From NCBI RefSeq assembly GCF_900635455.1, contig NZ_LR134116.1, positions 1,922,001 through 1,986,000 on the forward strand: 64,000 nt of DNA, in the 5' to 3' direction. Of the stretch, positions 1-9,452 are shown in pieces. Source of the DNA: Yersinia intermedia. Lineage in GTDB: Bacteria > Pseudomonadota > Gammaproteobacteria > Enterobacterales > Enterobacteriaceae. The position numbers were made by a program, and so were the translations under genes. How positions within the stretch are numbered: the first letter of the stretch is position 1; every line of letters starts with the position of its first letter. The notes below the pieces were generated by a model. That model was given only the letters and a program-made list of their open reading frames with translations. It was not told where the DNA came from and ran no database searches.

Positions 1-1262
1 ATGCATTAGATGCTGGTTGCAATGTGATGATGTTTTCAGACAACGTCAGTGTAGAGCAAGAGTTGGCTCTGAAAACCAAGGCCAGCCATAACGGATTAAT
101 TGTTATGGGGCCAGATTGTGGTACTGCCAATATTGCGGGTGCCCCTTTGGCGTTTGCCAACAAGGTACCGAAGGGTGTTATCGGCATTATTGGGGCTTCG
201 GGGACGGGCATTCAGGAGCTGACATCGCAAATTACACTTGCGGGTCAGGGGATTTCTCATGCCTTTGGTTTAGGGGGGCGTGATCTCACCGCAGAAATTG
301 GCGGCATCAGTGCACTGACAGCGTTGCGAATACTGGGGGCGGATCCCAATAGCCTGGTATTAGCTTTTGTCTCTAAACCACCTGCACCACAAGTACGCCA
401 GCGGGTAATTGCTGAAATGAAACTCCTCGCAAAACCGGTCGTGGCGTTATTCCTTGGAACAAAAGCGCCAGTCAGCCGGGACGGAAATATCTATTTCGCC
501 GACACCCTTGATGAAGCGGCGCGCTTGGCTGCCATGCTGGGGTATGTGCAGCAGATGGCAGCTCTACAACCCTCGGTCTGTGGTGGCAGTATTGTTGGCT
601 TATATGCCGGTGGCACGCTTGCAGCAGAGTGCGCGATGTTGCTCGCCGAACGACTGGGAGTCACGCTGGATAACCATCACCCTAATGGCCTGATGTTGGC
701 TATCGATGGTCATAAAATCATTGATATGGGCGACGATTTCTACACCCAAGGCAAACCGCACCCAATGATCGATCCCACCACCCGTAATCAGGAAATTGCC
801 CGTTTGGCGGATCAACCGCAGGTCAGCGTACTGCTGCTTGACGTGGTGATTGGTTTTGGCGCGCAAGAAGATCCCGCCTTGTCACTGGTTCAGGAAGTTA
901 AGCGGCTCCGGGAAAAACGTGGTGATGCGCATCCATTGGCTGTGATTGCAACTGTTACTGGTACTGAACAGGACCCACAACAACGTTCTAAGCAGATCGA
1001 AACGCTGGTTGCTGCTGACATTGCCGTAATGCCAACACTGCCCGCCGCCGTGATGTTGGCGTACCAATTGGTTACACCTCAACCGATGTTGGAAGTGTTG
1101 CCGGAGCCTGCGTTGCTTGCCGGCGTCTCGGTAATTAACGCGGGTTTGCGCAGCTTTGCCGATGATTTGCAAACCAACGAGATTCCAGTCGTGCATTACC
1201 AGTGGGGGCCGGTTGCGGGTGGTAATCAGAAATTGGCTAACATACTGAAAAAATTAAAATAA
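1..1262 (+). CDS. fdrA: FdrA / AllF, oxamate carbamoyltransferase subunit (5'-truncated by window)
   Basis: The reading frame is open from base 3, so the gene starts upstream of the window; about 419 C-terminal residues are present. The protein belongs to the FdrA family, built like the succinyl-CoA synthetase alpha/beta fold. A Gly-rich GASGTGIQEL loop lies near 195-225, and conserved text such as MMFSDNVSVEQE precedes it. In E. coli, FdrA, YlbE and YlbF together were shown to be oxamic transcarbamylase (AllFGH), which phosphorolyses oxalurate from allantoin breakdown to oxamate and carbamoyl phosphate. The next gene starts 9 bases after the stop, and the order fdrA-ylbE-ylbF-carbamate kinase is that of E. 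coli, so an operon is very likely. Function is by family and synteny. Confidence 0.95.
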   Translation, partial: ALDAGCNVMMFSDNVSVEQELALKTKASHNGLIVMGPDCGTANIAGAPLAFANKVPKGVIGIIGASGTGIQELTSQITLAGQGISHAFGLGGRDLTAEIGGISALTALRILGADPNSLVLAFVSKPPAPQVRQRVIAEMKLLAKPVVALFLGTKAPVSRDGNIYFADTLDEAARLAAMLGYVQQMAALQPSVCGGSIVGLYAGGTLAAECAMLLAERLGVTLDNHHPNGLMLAIDGHKIIDMGDDFYTQGKPHPMIDPTTRNQEIARLADQPQVSVLLLDVVIGFGAQEDPALSLVQEVKRLREKRGDAHPLAVIATVTGTEQDPQQRSKQIETLVAADIAVMPTLPAAVMLAYQLVTPQPMLEVLPEPALLAGVSVINAGLRSFADDLQTNEIPVVHYQWGPVAGGNQKLANILKKLK

Positions 1263-1271
1263 GGGAATGAT

Positions 1272-2537
1272 ATGTACACAACAATTGAGCAAGCCAACGC
1301 AGCGGTTATCGCTAGGATCCGTGAAGCACGTCCACATTGGCAAAGTGTTGAACTCGCTAAAGATTTGATCCCGCAACTGGCGCAAGGCCGCAAACTGTTG
1401 CACGCCGGCCCACCGGTAACCTGGCAAGAAATGAGTGGGCCTGTTCGCGGTGCATGCATTGGCGCTTGTCTATTTGAACAGTGGGCACAGAACGAAGAGC
1501 AAGCCTTAGCGTTGCTGGAAAATAATGAAATTGAATTTATCCCTTGTCATAACGTCAGTGCGGTAGGCCCGATGGGTGGCATTACCTCAGCCACCATGCC
1601 AATGGTGGTGGTCAATAATAAGGTGCATGGCAACTATGCCTACTGCAACTTGAATGAGGGTATCGGTAAGGTTATGCGTTTTGGCGCATATGGTGCGGAT
1701 GTGCAGGAACGTTTGCGTTGGATGCGGGATTCATTGGCACCGGTACTGAAAGAGGTATTAGCAGGTGTTGATGGGGGGATAGATCTTACCGCCATCATGG
1801 CGCAGGCCATCAGCATGGGTGATGAATTCCACCAACGTAATATTGCCGCTTCAGCATTACTGATGCGGCTGCTGGCACCAAAAATTAGTTTACTCAACCA
1901 CGACAAAGCTGAGTTAACCAAGGTGCTGCAATTCCTCAGTATCACGGATCAGTTCTTCCTCAACCTGGCAATGGCCTATTGTAAAGCCGCCATGGATGCC
2001 GGGGCTGAAATTCAACAAGGAACCATCGTAACGGTGATGACCCGCAATGGCAGTAACTTTGGGGTGAAAATCAGCGGGATGGGCGATCAATGGTTTACGG
2101 CGCCAGTAAATACCCCTGAAGGCTTATTCTTCTCTGGCTTTAGTCAGGCGGATGCTAACCCAGATATTGGGGATAGTGCGATCACTGAAACCTTTGGCAT
2201 AGGTGGCGCTGCAATGGTGGCAGCACCTGGTGTCACGCGCTTTGTCGGCGCGCAAGGGGGGATGAGTGCAGCAACGGATATCTCTGAGGAAATGGCGGAA
2301 ATCTATTTAGAACGCAACATGATGTTGCAGATCCCAACCTGGGATTTCCAGGGGGCTTGTATTGGGTTGGATGCTCGCCGGGTTGTCGAAACAGGTATTA
2401 CCCCCTTAATCAATACCGGCATAGCTCACCGTGAAGCCGGGGTGGGGCAGATTGGTGCGGGAACTGTTCGTGCTCCTTTGGGGTGCTTTGAGAAGGCGAT
2501 TACAGCATTAGCAGCCAAGCTGGGTCTCAGTGATTAA
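1272..2537 (+). CDS. ylbE: YlbE / AllG, DUF1116 oxamate carbamoyltransferase subunit
   Basis: A 421-residue DUF1116 protein, full length for the family. The ATG follows AGGGAATGAT, a good ribosome binding site, 9 bases after the fdrA stop. The family is soluble and cytoplasmic. Conserved glycine-rich segments are visible, including VGPMGGITSATMPM, FGIGGAAMVAAPG and GACIGLDARR. Its E. coli counterpart is one of the three subunits needed for oxalurate phosphorolysis. The sequence alone does not show which subunit carries the active site. No frameshift or truncation is seen. Confidence 0.93.
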   Translation: MYTTIEQANAAVIARIREARPHWQSVELAKDLIPQLAQGRKLLHAGPPVTWQEMSGPVRGACIGACLFEQWAQNEEQALALLENNEIEFIPCHNVSAVGPMGGITSATMPMVVVNNKVHGNYAYCNLNEGIGKVMRFGAYGADVQERLRWMRDSLAPVLKEVLAGVDGGIDLTAIMAQAISMGDEFHQRNIAASALLMRLLAPKISLLNHDKAELTKVLQFLSITDQFFLNLAMAYCKAAMDAGAEIQQGTIVTVMTRNGSNFGVKISGMGDQWFTAPVNTPEGLFFSGFSQADANPDIGDSAITETFGIGGAAMVAAPGVTRFVGAQGGMSAATDISEEMAEIYLERNMMLQIPTWDFQGACIGLDARRVVETGITPLINTGIAHREAGVGQIGAGTVRAPLGCFEKAITALAAKLGLSD

Positions 2538-2586
2538 CCGCGACAGCAACTCACCAGGTTAATACCCATACGTGCATGGAGGTTTT

Positions 2587-3420
2587 ATGGATATTTACGC
2601 ACTAGCCGTTAGCCACCATGCCAGCCTGGATTATGGCCGGTTACTCTGTGTTGGGCGCTTTAATAACGCGATAAATTTCCTGACACAGAACGGCCAGTTG
2701 CTGACTTTGCATCGTGCGGGGTTAGGTCTGAGCCCGATGGGGTGGGAAATCGCCAGTGATGATTTTGACCATATCACCGATAGATTGCTTCTCATTGATG
2801 AATGTCAGTTCAGTCCTATTGGGATTGCGTTAGGTGATCTATGCATACAGCGACACAACCAATTTCTCAATCTGGAATTAGCGATTCATGGTGAGATTAA
2901 ACTGCCACTGCTGCGGGCGGTGTTAAGTCCGCTCGCGGCAGAGACGGGGCTGTTCGGTCAACTGGGTGATTTAGTTAGCAAGCCGACTGGTGATGAGGTT
3001 CGGGAGTTGGAGCAATTTTTCTACCGTTGGCTACGGGGGGAAGTGGTGGACTGGGGCAAAGTGCTGGGTAAAGGGCCCGGTCTGACACCGAGTAATGACG
3101 ACACGCTATTGGGGATGTTACTGGTTGCTCATCTCGATCACCGGATTGATATAGCACAACTACCACCATTCTTTGCACACGATACTGAAATATATGCACT
3201 GACCACGACGGTCAGTGCAAGTTATCTGCAATATGCCGAACGCGGTATTTTCGCAACCCCGTTGCAAGTATTGGCTCAGGGATTATTGGATCCGCAGCAT
3301 TTACCGCGAGCGGTGCATGGGCTGTTACAGATTGGACATTTCTCCGGGGCAGATACCTTATTGGGAGTATGGCTAGGGGCAAGGGCCATAACTGCTTACC
3401 ACTGCTGTTCTGACATTTAA
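2587..3420 (+). CDS. ylbF: YlbF / AllH, DUF2877 oxamate carbamoyltransferase subunit
   Basis: A DUF2877 protein of 277 residues. The ATG at 2587 is preferred over an in-frame GTG at 2572, because a perfect GGAGG at 2578-2582 stands four bases before it. The family signature GPGLTPSNDD is present near residue 163. It is the third member of the E. coli-type AllFGH set and is cotranscribed by position: only 49 bases separate it from ylbE and 69 from the carbamate kinase start. Role by homology: a subunit of the enzyme releasing carbamoyl phosphate from oxalurate. Confidence 0.92.
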   Translation: MDIYALAVSHHASLDYGRLLCVGRFNNAINFLTQNGQLLTLHRAGLGLSPMGWEIASDDFDHITDRLLLIDECQFSPIGIALGDLCIQRHNQFLNLELAIHGEIKLPLLRAVLSPLAAETGLFGQLGDLVSKPTGDEVRELEQFFYRWLRGEVVDWGKVLGKGPGLTPSNDDTLLGMLLVAHLDHRIDIAQLPPFFAHDTEIYALTTTVSASYLQYAERGIFATPLQVLAQGLLDPQHLPRAVHGLLQIGHFSGADTLLGVWLGARAITAYHCCSDI

Positions 3421-3489
3421 CATTATGGTGTCGCTATGCTGAATCAGGCATTCAGTAGGGCTACCTTTTACTTTTGGACGGGAATTAAC

Positions 3490-4392
3490 ATGGAAACCTT
3501 AGTGATTGCTTTAGGCGGTAATGCCTTGTTGCAGCGTGGTGCGGTCTTATCTGCTGAGAACCAGTACAAAAGCATTGCATTAATTGCCGATGCTATTGGT
3601 AAGTTGGCAAAGAAATACCGTATTGCGGTTGTACACGGCAATGGCCCGCAGGTCGGATTGCTGGCGTTACAGAATCTAGCTTATCGCGATGTACCGCCAT
3701 ATCCATTGGATATTCTGGTGGCCGAAAGCCAAGGTATGATTGGTTATATGCTGGCTCAACAGTTGGCTGCGTTTCATCCGGCCCAGCCTGTAACCACCTT
3801 ATTGACACGGATACAGGTGGATGGCAACGATCCGGCCTATAAAGAACCAAGTAAATTTATCGGTCCAATATACGCACCAGAGCAAAAGCAAGAGTTAGAG
3901 CAGAAATATGGCTGGGTTATGAAGTTAGACGGTAGCCATTTGCGTCGCGTAGTACCGTCACCAGAGCCGAAAAGAATTATCGATATTGAAGCTATCCATC
4001 TTTTGTTGAGTAAAAATCATATCGTCATTTGTAACGGAGGGGGCGGTATCCCTATGGTGGCTGATGATAATGGGCTGGTAGGCAGTGAGGCTGTAATAGA
4101 TAAAGATTTATCATGTGCGCTATTAGCGGAAGTGTTAAATGCTGATCATCTGGTTGTCCTCACTGATGCAGATGCGATTTATCAAAATTGGGGAACACCA
4201 CAACAAAGTGCGATTCGCTCTGCAACAACGGAAGAACTGGCACCGATGGCCGTGGCAGACGGTGCTATGGGACCTAAAATCATGGCGGTCAGTCGCTTTG
4301 TCAACCGTTCTGGTAAAGTGGCCCATATTGGCGGATTAAAAGATATTGATGCAGTACTTGCCGGGACGGCGGGAACGTTAGTTACACGGTAG
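3490..4392 (+). CDS. allK: Carbamate kinase of the allantoin pathway (AllK/YbcF type)
   Basis: Amino-acid kinase family protein of 300 residues; the start METLVIALGGNALLQRG is the classic N-terminal phosphate-binding motif of carbamate kinases. Further family signatures are GNGPQVGLL, CNGGGGIPMV and the C-terminal MGPKIMA. The start at 3490 is chosen over an upstream in-frame ATG at 3436 because homology begins here. The enzyme transfers the phosphate of carbamoyl phosphate to ADP, giving ATP, CO2 and ammonia, so it completes the energy-yielding end of oxalurate breakdown begun by the three preceding genes. It is the last gene of the operon. Confidence 0.93.
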   Translation: METLVIALGGNALLQRGAVLSAENQYKSIALIADAIGKLAKKYRIAVVHGNGPQVGLLALQNLAYRDVPPYPLDILVAESQGMIGYMLAQQLAAFHPAQPVTTLLTRIQVDGNDPAYKEPSKFIGPIYAPEQKQELEQKYGWVMKLDGSHLRRVVPSPEPKRIIDIEAIHLLLSKNHIVICNGGGGIPMVADDNGLVGSEAVIDKDLSCALLAEVLNADHLVVLTDADAIYQNWGTPQQSAIRSATTEELAPMAVADGAMGPKIMAVSRFVNRSGKVAHIGGLKDIDAVLAGTAGTLVTR

Positions 4393-5214
4393 AGACCAGG
4401 CTACTGCGTGACGTCGTATTGAACATCACTTGCGGCTGCCCCTAGGGCACACTTTCCCCGTTTGGGGCAGTTAAGAGTGAACTTCCACTAATAATCTACT
4501 ATTTCCGAGCCGCTGATAATATTTTGTTGGCGACATGCAACTATTTATACCAATAACGGTGAGTTGATTAACCCTGTAACCATCACTGCCTTTGGTACAA
4601 AAGATGCCGTGTTTTTCCACCGTGCAGTAAATTTTTCCTTGCTGGAGGTCGTGCCACGCCATATCAAGCGTGAAGGGAATATTGAATCAGTGCCGACCTT
4701 ATTATGCTATTAAAGCGCTTTTTTACGGTGTTTCACCATTATTTCAGTGAGTGTTTGTGCTGTTTATCTCATGTAAAAGCTAAGTCTGTAGAGTAAGAAA
4801 ATAAAATAACCATGATAACAATATAAAAATCTACATTTAAGCTAAATAAATGCTCGAATATACTTTCTTTAAAACCTTGTTATCATTATGTCATCCTGAT
4901 TTAGCCAAGGTGTCGTAGCCAATACCGGTTTATCTCATCTTTTTTTGTTCAGGGGCGCAACAGCATTAGCGCCGCATACCGATATTCAGTAAAAATAGAG
5001 TTTTCTATGACCGTATGACCGAGGTAACTGACAGTGATTTTATCCTCTGCCGATAACAACCGCGTTTTTTGGGGGCGGGAATTCTATATTTAATCGCTCG
5101 ATTTAAATCAGTATGCACATATCAATAATAAATTAATTATCGTTATTTATATTTGATTTATCTGTATTAACGCTCCCTTTATTTAATAGTGGGGGGGCAT
5201 TTATCTGTGGTTAA
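4393..5214. other. Intergenic region, no convincing gene
   Basis: About 820 bases without a supportable gene. Just after allK there is an inverted repeat, CTGCCCC (4435-4441) with GGGGCAG (4464-4470), which could act as a weak 3' hairpin but lacks a T run. Around 4535-4710 the plus strand keeps a short open frame containing NGELINPVTITAFGTKDAVFF; I could not assign it to a family, and it may be a relic. The remainder is AT-rich. Given the usher fragment that follows, this may be decayed fimbrial DNA, which is inference only. Confidence 0.5.
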
Positions 5215-5490
5215 AACAACCCCACGGCCCGATTGCAGGGGCAAGATGAACAGCAACAAGGCCGCTCTTATCGGCTGCGTTATGCCAAAAGCCTGTTGAG
5301 CACCGGCACCGCTGTGGATTTGGCGGCCTACCGGTATTCGACCCGCCACTATTATAGTTTCTCGGATTTCAACAATCTGGGGTATGAACTCAATGACAGT
5401 CAGGTGCCCTGGGCTTTAGAGCGTCAGCGTTCCAATTTTCAGATGCGCGTCAGCCAGCAACTGGGGGCTTTGTATCTGTCAGCCTCCCTC
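5215..5490 (+). pseudogene. Fragment of a fimbrial outer-membrane usher (FimD/PapC family)
   Basis: The open frame from 5215 reads as a mid-usher segment: QQQGRSYRLRYAKSLLST followed by AAYRYSTRHYYSFSDFNNL, and further on SQQLGALYLSAS. The combination R-x-RYAKS, GYRYST-like text and YYSFSDFNN is characteristic of chaperone/usher ushers just before and within the barrel. Only about 90 residues of an expected 800 or more remain. Homology stops near 5490, although the frame runs on to 5634 with unrelated sequence. No chaperone, pilin or intact usher is nearby, so this is a decayed remnant. Confidence 0.75.
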
Positions 5491-6356
5491 CGTTTTTTAG
5501 TGCTACTGCCCGTGCGCTGCCAAATATTGCACTTTTGGCAGCGTTCGGAACAGATACATGATGAGTATTTTTGCGCTAATACTTTGCATCAAACCAAAGT
5601 ATTTCATCGGATCTTTATGGCGCAACCACGTTAACAATATTTTTATTATTTCCATTGTAAGTGGAGTCATCATGAGTATTAAAAATAACAAAAAGTAGTC
5701 ATGTTTTTTATGGCAGCATCCAATTTTAGTGATGAGCGCAAATTGGGTATGCTTTAACATCCCTGGTTAATATTTAACCGCGAATGTCATCATGATTTGT
5801 GTCAATAAAAAATTACACATTAAAAATGTAATATTCTGTATGAATCTTCCGATTACATTTAATGATGATATATTTTGTTATATTGTCAATGGGTATTTTT
5901 TTATTATTGTTGATTATAAAAAAATAATATCAACATACAGATTTAAATTTCCACGCCACCCACTCACTTATTCCTTTCTAGATTTTTAGTCTTTAAATTT
6001 ATCATAATTTAGTTTTTAATCTCGATATTTTGTGTTGTTAACGGCTAATTCGCATAATTCGCGCACTAAAAAATGATTTCAGGCTATTTTGTAAATATTT
6101 TTTTTCTTGTACGATTCGTTACAAGTTAGGTGTGTGATTTAGCGTTTATGAGGGAGGCGAAATAACGTGGAATAACAGGTCTATCTATTGACACTTGTTC
6201 TTAATAGCTCATTTATCCTTGCGGTGATTATTATTTCAGATGTGAAGTCAATAACTTCATTTCGTCCATTAAATACGGCTGGGATTAATCCCTCGGTTTC
6301 TATGGTGAAATTTACTTTGATTAATTAATTTACGGGTTATTTCCTTGGGTGGCGAT
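5491..6356. other. AT-rich non-coding region upstream of the adhesion island
   Basis: Strongly AT-rich DNA of about 870 bases with only short open frames (for example 5792-5989) that carry no recognisable motif. Such DNA before a horizontally acquired surface-protein operon often hosts H-NS-type silencing and the promoter; that is inference. No insertion-sequence ends were seen. Confidence 0.5.
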
Positions 6357-6557
6357 ATGTTTAATTGCACGATAGCGATGATAGAAGATTATTTTCGGTG
6401 GGGCATATTTATTTTGCCCGAAGAAATCCTGGCTAAATACCTATTTAAGTCGACGGTTATTTTCACTAATAAATTGAATGAAAAAATCACCAGTGATCAG
6501 CAGCGGTCCGCCATGAATAAGTCGGAGGTGCGCAGTAATGTGGCGCTTTTCCCTTAA
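6357..6557 (+). CDS. Small ORF upstream of the winged-helix regulator, unknown function
   Basis: A 66-codon frame opening MFNCTIAMIEDYFRWGIF. The ATG at 6357 follows GGTGGCGAT, a fair ribosome binding site. Its stop overlaps the next ORF by 20 bases, so translational coupling with the regulator is possible. I recognise no domain. The alternative is that this is chance coding in AT-rich DNA or the decayed 5' part of a longer regulator; the neighbouring frames do not settle this. Confidence 0.3.
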   Translation: MFNCTIAMIEDYFRWGIFILPEEILAKYLFKSTVIFTNKLNEKITSDQQRSAMNKSEVRSNVALFP

Positions 6558-7056
6558 GTCTATTGATATTCGCAAGGGAATGCGAACTGACGGTGCCGTC
6601 AGTCCATCTCCCCCGATGATGAAGAGCAGAGATACGGAGGTTAGTGGGTTTCTGGTGGGGGAGGAGGTGTTGGTGAATGTTCACCACCGTGTTTTGCAGC
6701 GCCTCGCTCACGGTGTTGATCGCCAGAGCCAGGCCCACACCGTGAGGCTGGGTGCCACAGAAATGCGGTTACTGGCGTACCTGTTGCTGCATGCCAACGG
6801 CAAGGTGGCTACCTATAACAAGATACTGACCACGGTCTGGGTGCATGCCGGGCTGGTGCCGTCTTATCCGCGGCTGTGCCGGGTCATGCAAGGGGTGAAT
6901 AGCAAATTGTCGCAGTTGGGGTTGTCGAACACGTTTATTCACACGGTCAGAAATCAGGGCTGCTGCATTGAAGGTTACGTTATTACCCCTGTGCACGGTG
7001 ACATTAAAGGGCCGTTATTCTCGGTGAACACCGGCCGGATGGACGTTGAATTATAA
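6538..7056 (+). CDS. Winged-helix (OmpR/CadC-type) transcriptional regulator of the adhesion island
   Basis: A 172-residue protein with a Trans_reg_C-like winged helix covering about residues 36-150: an N-terminal strand region (FLVGEEVLVNVHHRVLQ), the recognition part TEMRLLAYLLLHANGKV, then KILTTVW and the wing with HTVRNQGCCIEGY. This pattern matches ToxR/CadC/PsaE-like regulators of surface structures. There is no receiver domain and no transmembrane segment, so it would be a cytoplasmic one-domain regulator. The ATG at 6538 has GGAGG nine bases upstream; another in-frame ATG lies at 6616. It lies 102 bases before the invasin gene in the same direction, so it probably controls that operon. 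Confidence 0.75.
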   Translation: MWRFSLKSIDIRKGMRTDGAVSPSPPMMKSRDTEVSGFLVGEEVLVNVHHRVLQRLAHGVDRQSQAHTVRLGATEMRLLAYLLLHANGKVATYNKILTTVWVHAGLVPSYPRLCRVMQGVNSKLSQLGLSNTFIHTVRNQGCCIEGYVITPVHGDIKGPLFSVNTGRMDVEL

Positions 7057-7158
7057 CGCAAAGATTAGCAATAACTCCCGCTATCGGGGAGTGCAGTTTC
7101 TCTTGTTTATTTTAGTTTACACGGTCCGGCTGCATGGCTGCCCATGGGGAATGTATCA
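7057..7158 (+). promoter_or_regulatory. Hairpin between regulator and inverse autotransporter
   Basis: The spacer contains ACTCCCGCTATCGGGGAGT (7073-7091), an inverted repeat with stem ACTCCC/GGGAGT followed by a T-rich tract (TTTCTCTTGTTTATTTTAG). It could be a terminator of the regulator transcript or an attenuator before the adhesin gene. The adhesin start at 7159 is preceded by GGGGA eight bases upstream. Confidence 0.5.
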
Positions 7159-9414
7159 ATGAAAGAACCTGTCAGACTATCCATTATCGCCTCATCACTT
7201 ATGGGGGGGATTATTGCCTTCGGATTGACCCCAGAAATAGGGTATGCGAAGTCCTCAGACACGCGTCTTTATAAGGTGGACAGTCGTACCAGTCTTTATC
7301 AGATCGCGCTACAAAACGGTCTGAACTTACGTGAACTGCGCAAGCTCAATAACGGAAATCTGGACACGCGTGATGAGCTGAATGCCGGTGAAAGTCTGTT
7401 GCTGCCTGCCAATTCGCCGCTGTTCCCGCCTGAGCCACTCGGCGTCAGAGTCATTATCAGTGATTTGCCAGAGATGGGGATGGGTAATGCCCCAGTACCA
7501 ATGACAGAAGAAAATGAACAGAAAATAGCCGCAGTGGCGCAGGCAGTTGGGTCCCAGAACTGGAACACGATGACCGGTGACCAGATGAAAAATCAGGCTA
7601 CCCAGTGGGCGATGGGCCAGGCGAAGGCGCAGGCGGTTGATCCACTCCGGCAACAGGCACAAGACCTGCTCGGCAAATTTGGCAAGGCACAGGTTAATTT
7701 AGCCGTGGACGACAAGGGTAGCCTTAGCAAGAGCTCTTTTTCACTGTTCTCGCCTTGGTATGAGAATGACGCCATGGTGGCCTTTTCCCAAGTGGGTATT
7801 CATGGTCAGGATGGCCGGATGATCGGCAATCTCGGTGCCGGGGTGCGTTTTGATCAGGGTGATTGGCTGTTGGGTGCTAACACCTTCTTCGATCAGGATA
7901 TCAGTCGCAATCACAGCCGATTGGGGCTGGGCCTTGAATGGTGGGCTGATAACCTCAAGCTGGCAACCAACTACTATCATCCGTTGTCTGGCTGGAAAGA
8001 CTCCAAAGACTTTGATGATTATCTGGAACGCCCGGCACGTGGCTTTGATGTGCGCGCTCAGGGCTATCTGCCTGCCTATCAACAGTTAGGTGCCTCCGTG
8101 GTTTATGAGCAGTACTACGGTGATGAAGTGGCACTGTTCGGTAAGGACAATCTGCAAAAAGACCCGAGCGCGGTGACCGTGGGGGTGGATTACACTCCGT
8201 TCCCGCTGGCCACTTTGAAGCTTATTCATAAGCGGGGACAGCAGGGGAAAAACAATACCGAGGTGGGTTTACGCGTCAGTTACCAGATTGGCACTCCACT
8301 GGATAAACAACTGGATCCGGCCAATGTGGCGGCGATGCGCAGCCTGAAGGGCAGCCGGTATGACCTTGTTGACCGTAATAACGATATCGTACTGGAATAT
8401 AAAGAGAAAGCCTCGTTAGCACTGGATCTGGCTGCGGTGCCAATGACGTTACTGGAGGGTGACATCTACCTGATGCAACCGCTGGTGCGTAGCAAATATA
8501 AAATCGTTGGTGTGACCTGGAACGGTGACACGGTGCCGTTGAGTCTGCTGGCCACCGCCGGAGCCACTAACCCACAAGGCTGGCAAATTACCCTACCGGC
8601 CTGGGACTCGGCACCCGGAGCCACCAACCTGTATACCCTGTCCATCAGTATTGTGGATGAGCAAGGCCGACAGGCTACCTCTAATCCTGTTGACATTAAG
8701 GTAGGTCAGCAACGATCCGGGCGGCTGATGCTGGAAAGTGCGGCTGATGTTCCTGCCTCGGGGCGGGACAGCGATGCGATTAAGGTCGCCGGTTATCTGG
8801 TTAATCCGGCAGATATCGGAGTAACGGATAGCCGGCTGGTACCCCATTGGCTGCTGACAGACAAAGCGACCGGTGCCGCTGTACCTCTGGTGACGGGCAG
8901 TGCCTGTCCGCTCGATGCTTCCGGTAATCCAGAACCCTGTATTCGCCTCAAGAACACGCAAGTTGAGGTGCGTGATGGCGTCAACTATTACGTACTGGAA
9001 TTGGTCAGTACCGTAATGGGAACGTTCTCATTACAGGCCGATTTTAATCACTATGGTCGCAGCAATGTTCAGATTGTGACCTTCAGTAATCCAGGGGGGC
9101 GCGACAATGTGGCGCGGGCGGAGATTGTCGACTCGGCGGGCACGGATGTGCTGGTCAGTGGTAATCACCCTCAGGTCGGGGTGACCTATACCGTGAAACT
9201 GTACAACGCGGCGAATGTGGATATCACCTCGACGCTGCCAGCCGACAGCTTGCACTGGGCACTGGATGGGGCCAATACGGCGGGGTGCGCCATCACCCTG
9301 AACAATTTTGATACCGGGGCCACGGGATACAGTTTTACACCGCGCCCTAACGGCAGCAGTAACAGCGGTGTGGCCTGTGGTGATCAGGGCTTTGGGTTGA
9401 AAGTGAACTACTAA
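7159..9414 (+). CDS. Inverse autotransporter adhesin, intimin/invasin family (SinH/ZirT-like)
   Basis: A 751-residue outer-membrane protein. The ATG at 7159 is preferred over 7144 because it has a Shine-Dalgarno. Order: signal peptide (about 1-30, ending GYA), a LysM-like periplasmic domain (LYKVDSRTSLYQIALQNG to AGESLLLPA, about 38-90), a linker, then the inverse autotransporter barrel (about 190-420) with hallmark text such as GAGVRFDQGDWLLGANTFF and ERPARGFDVRAQGYLP. Beyond the barrel are only about three Ig-like passenger segments, ending in GDQGFGLKVNY. There is no C-type-lectin cap, unlike invasin or intimin. The final domain resembles the C-terminal domains of the next two genes. Likely role: surface display or adhesion, perhaps helping to export its partners as ZirT does in Salmonella (inference). 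Confidence 0.9.
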   Translation: MKEPVRLSIIASSLMGGIIAFGLTPEIGYAKSSDTRLYKVDSRTSLYQIALQNGLNLRELRKLNNGNLDTRDELNAGESLLLPANSPLFPPEPLGVRVIISDLPEMGMGNAPVPMTEENEQKIAAVAQAVGSQNWNTMTGDQMKNQATQWAMGQAKAQAVDPLRQQAQDLLGKFGKAQVNLAVDDKGSLSKSSFSLFSPWYENDAMVAFSQVGIHGQDGRMIGNLGAGVRFDQGDWLLGANTFFDQDISRNHSRLGLGLEWWADNLKLATNYYHPLSGWKDSKDFDDYLERPARGFDVRAQGYLPAYQQLGASVVYEQYYGDEVALFGKDNLQKDPSAVTVGVDYTPFPLATLKLIHKRGQQGKNNTEVGLRVSYQIGTPLDKQLDPANVAAMRSLKGSRYDLVDRNNDIVLEYKEKASLALDLAAVPMTLLEGDIYLMQPLVRSKYKIVGVTWNGDTVPLSLLATAGATNPQGWQITLPAWDSAPGATNLYTLSISIVDEQGRQATSNPVDIKVGQQRSGRLMLESAADVPASGRDSDAIKVAGYLVNPADIGVTDSRLVPHWLLTDKATGAAVPLVTGSACPLDASGNPEPCIRLKNTQVEVRDGVNYYVLELVSTVMGTFSLQADFNHYGRSNVQIVTFSNPGGRDNVARAEIVDSAGTDVLVSGNHPQVGVTYTVKLYNAANVDITSTLPADSLHWALDGANTAGCAITLNNFDTGATGYSFTPRPNGSSNSGVACGDQGFGLKVNY

Positions 9415-9452
9415 CTTGCCGAAGCAGGCTCATCAGCGAATACAGGGTAACA

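Noticed and set aside
4471..4662. 63-codon minus-strand ORF after allK
   Set aside because: No motif, no good ribosome binding site; the opposite strand has an equally long open frame.
5503..5760. 85-codon minus-strand ORF overlapping the usher remnant, considered as a transposase piece
   Set aside because: No catalytic motif or terminal inverted repeats; it lies in decayed DNA.
5792..5989. 65-codon ORF in the AT-rich region
   Set aside because: Composition follows the AT-rich background (Ile/Phe/Tyr/Asn) and no family features are visible.
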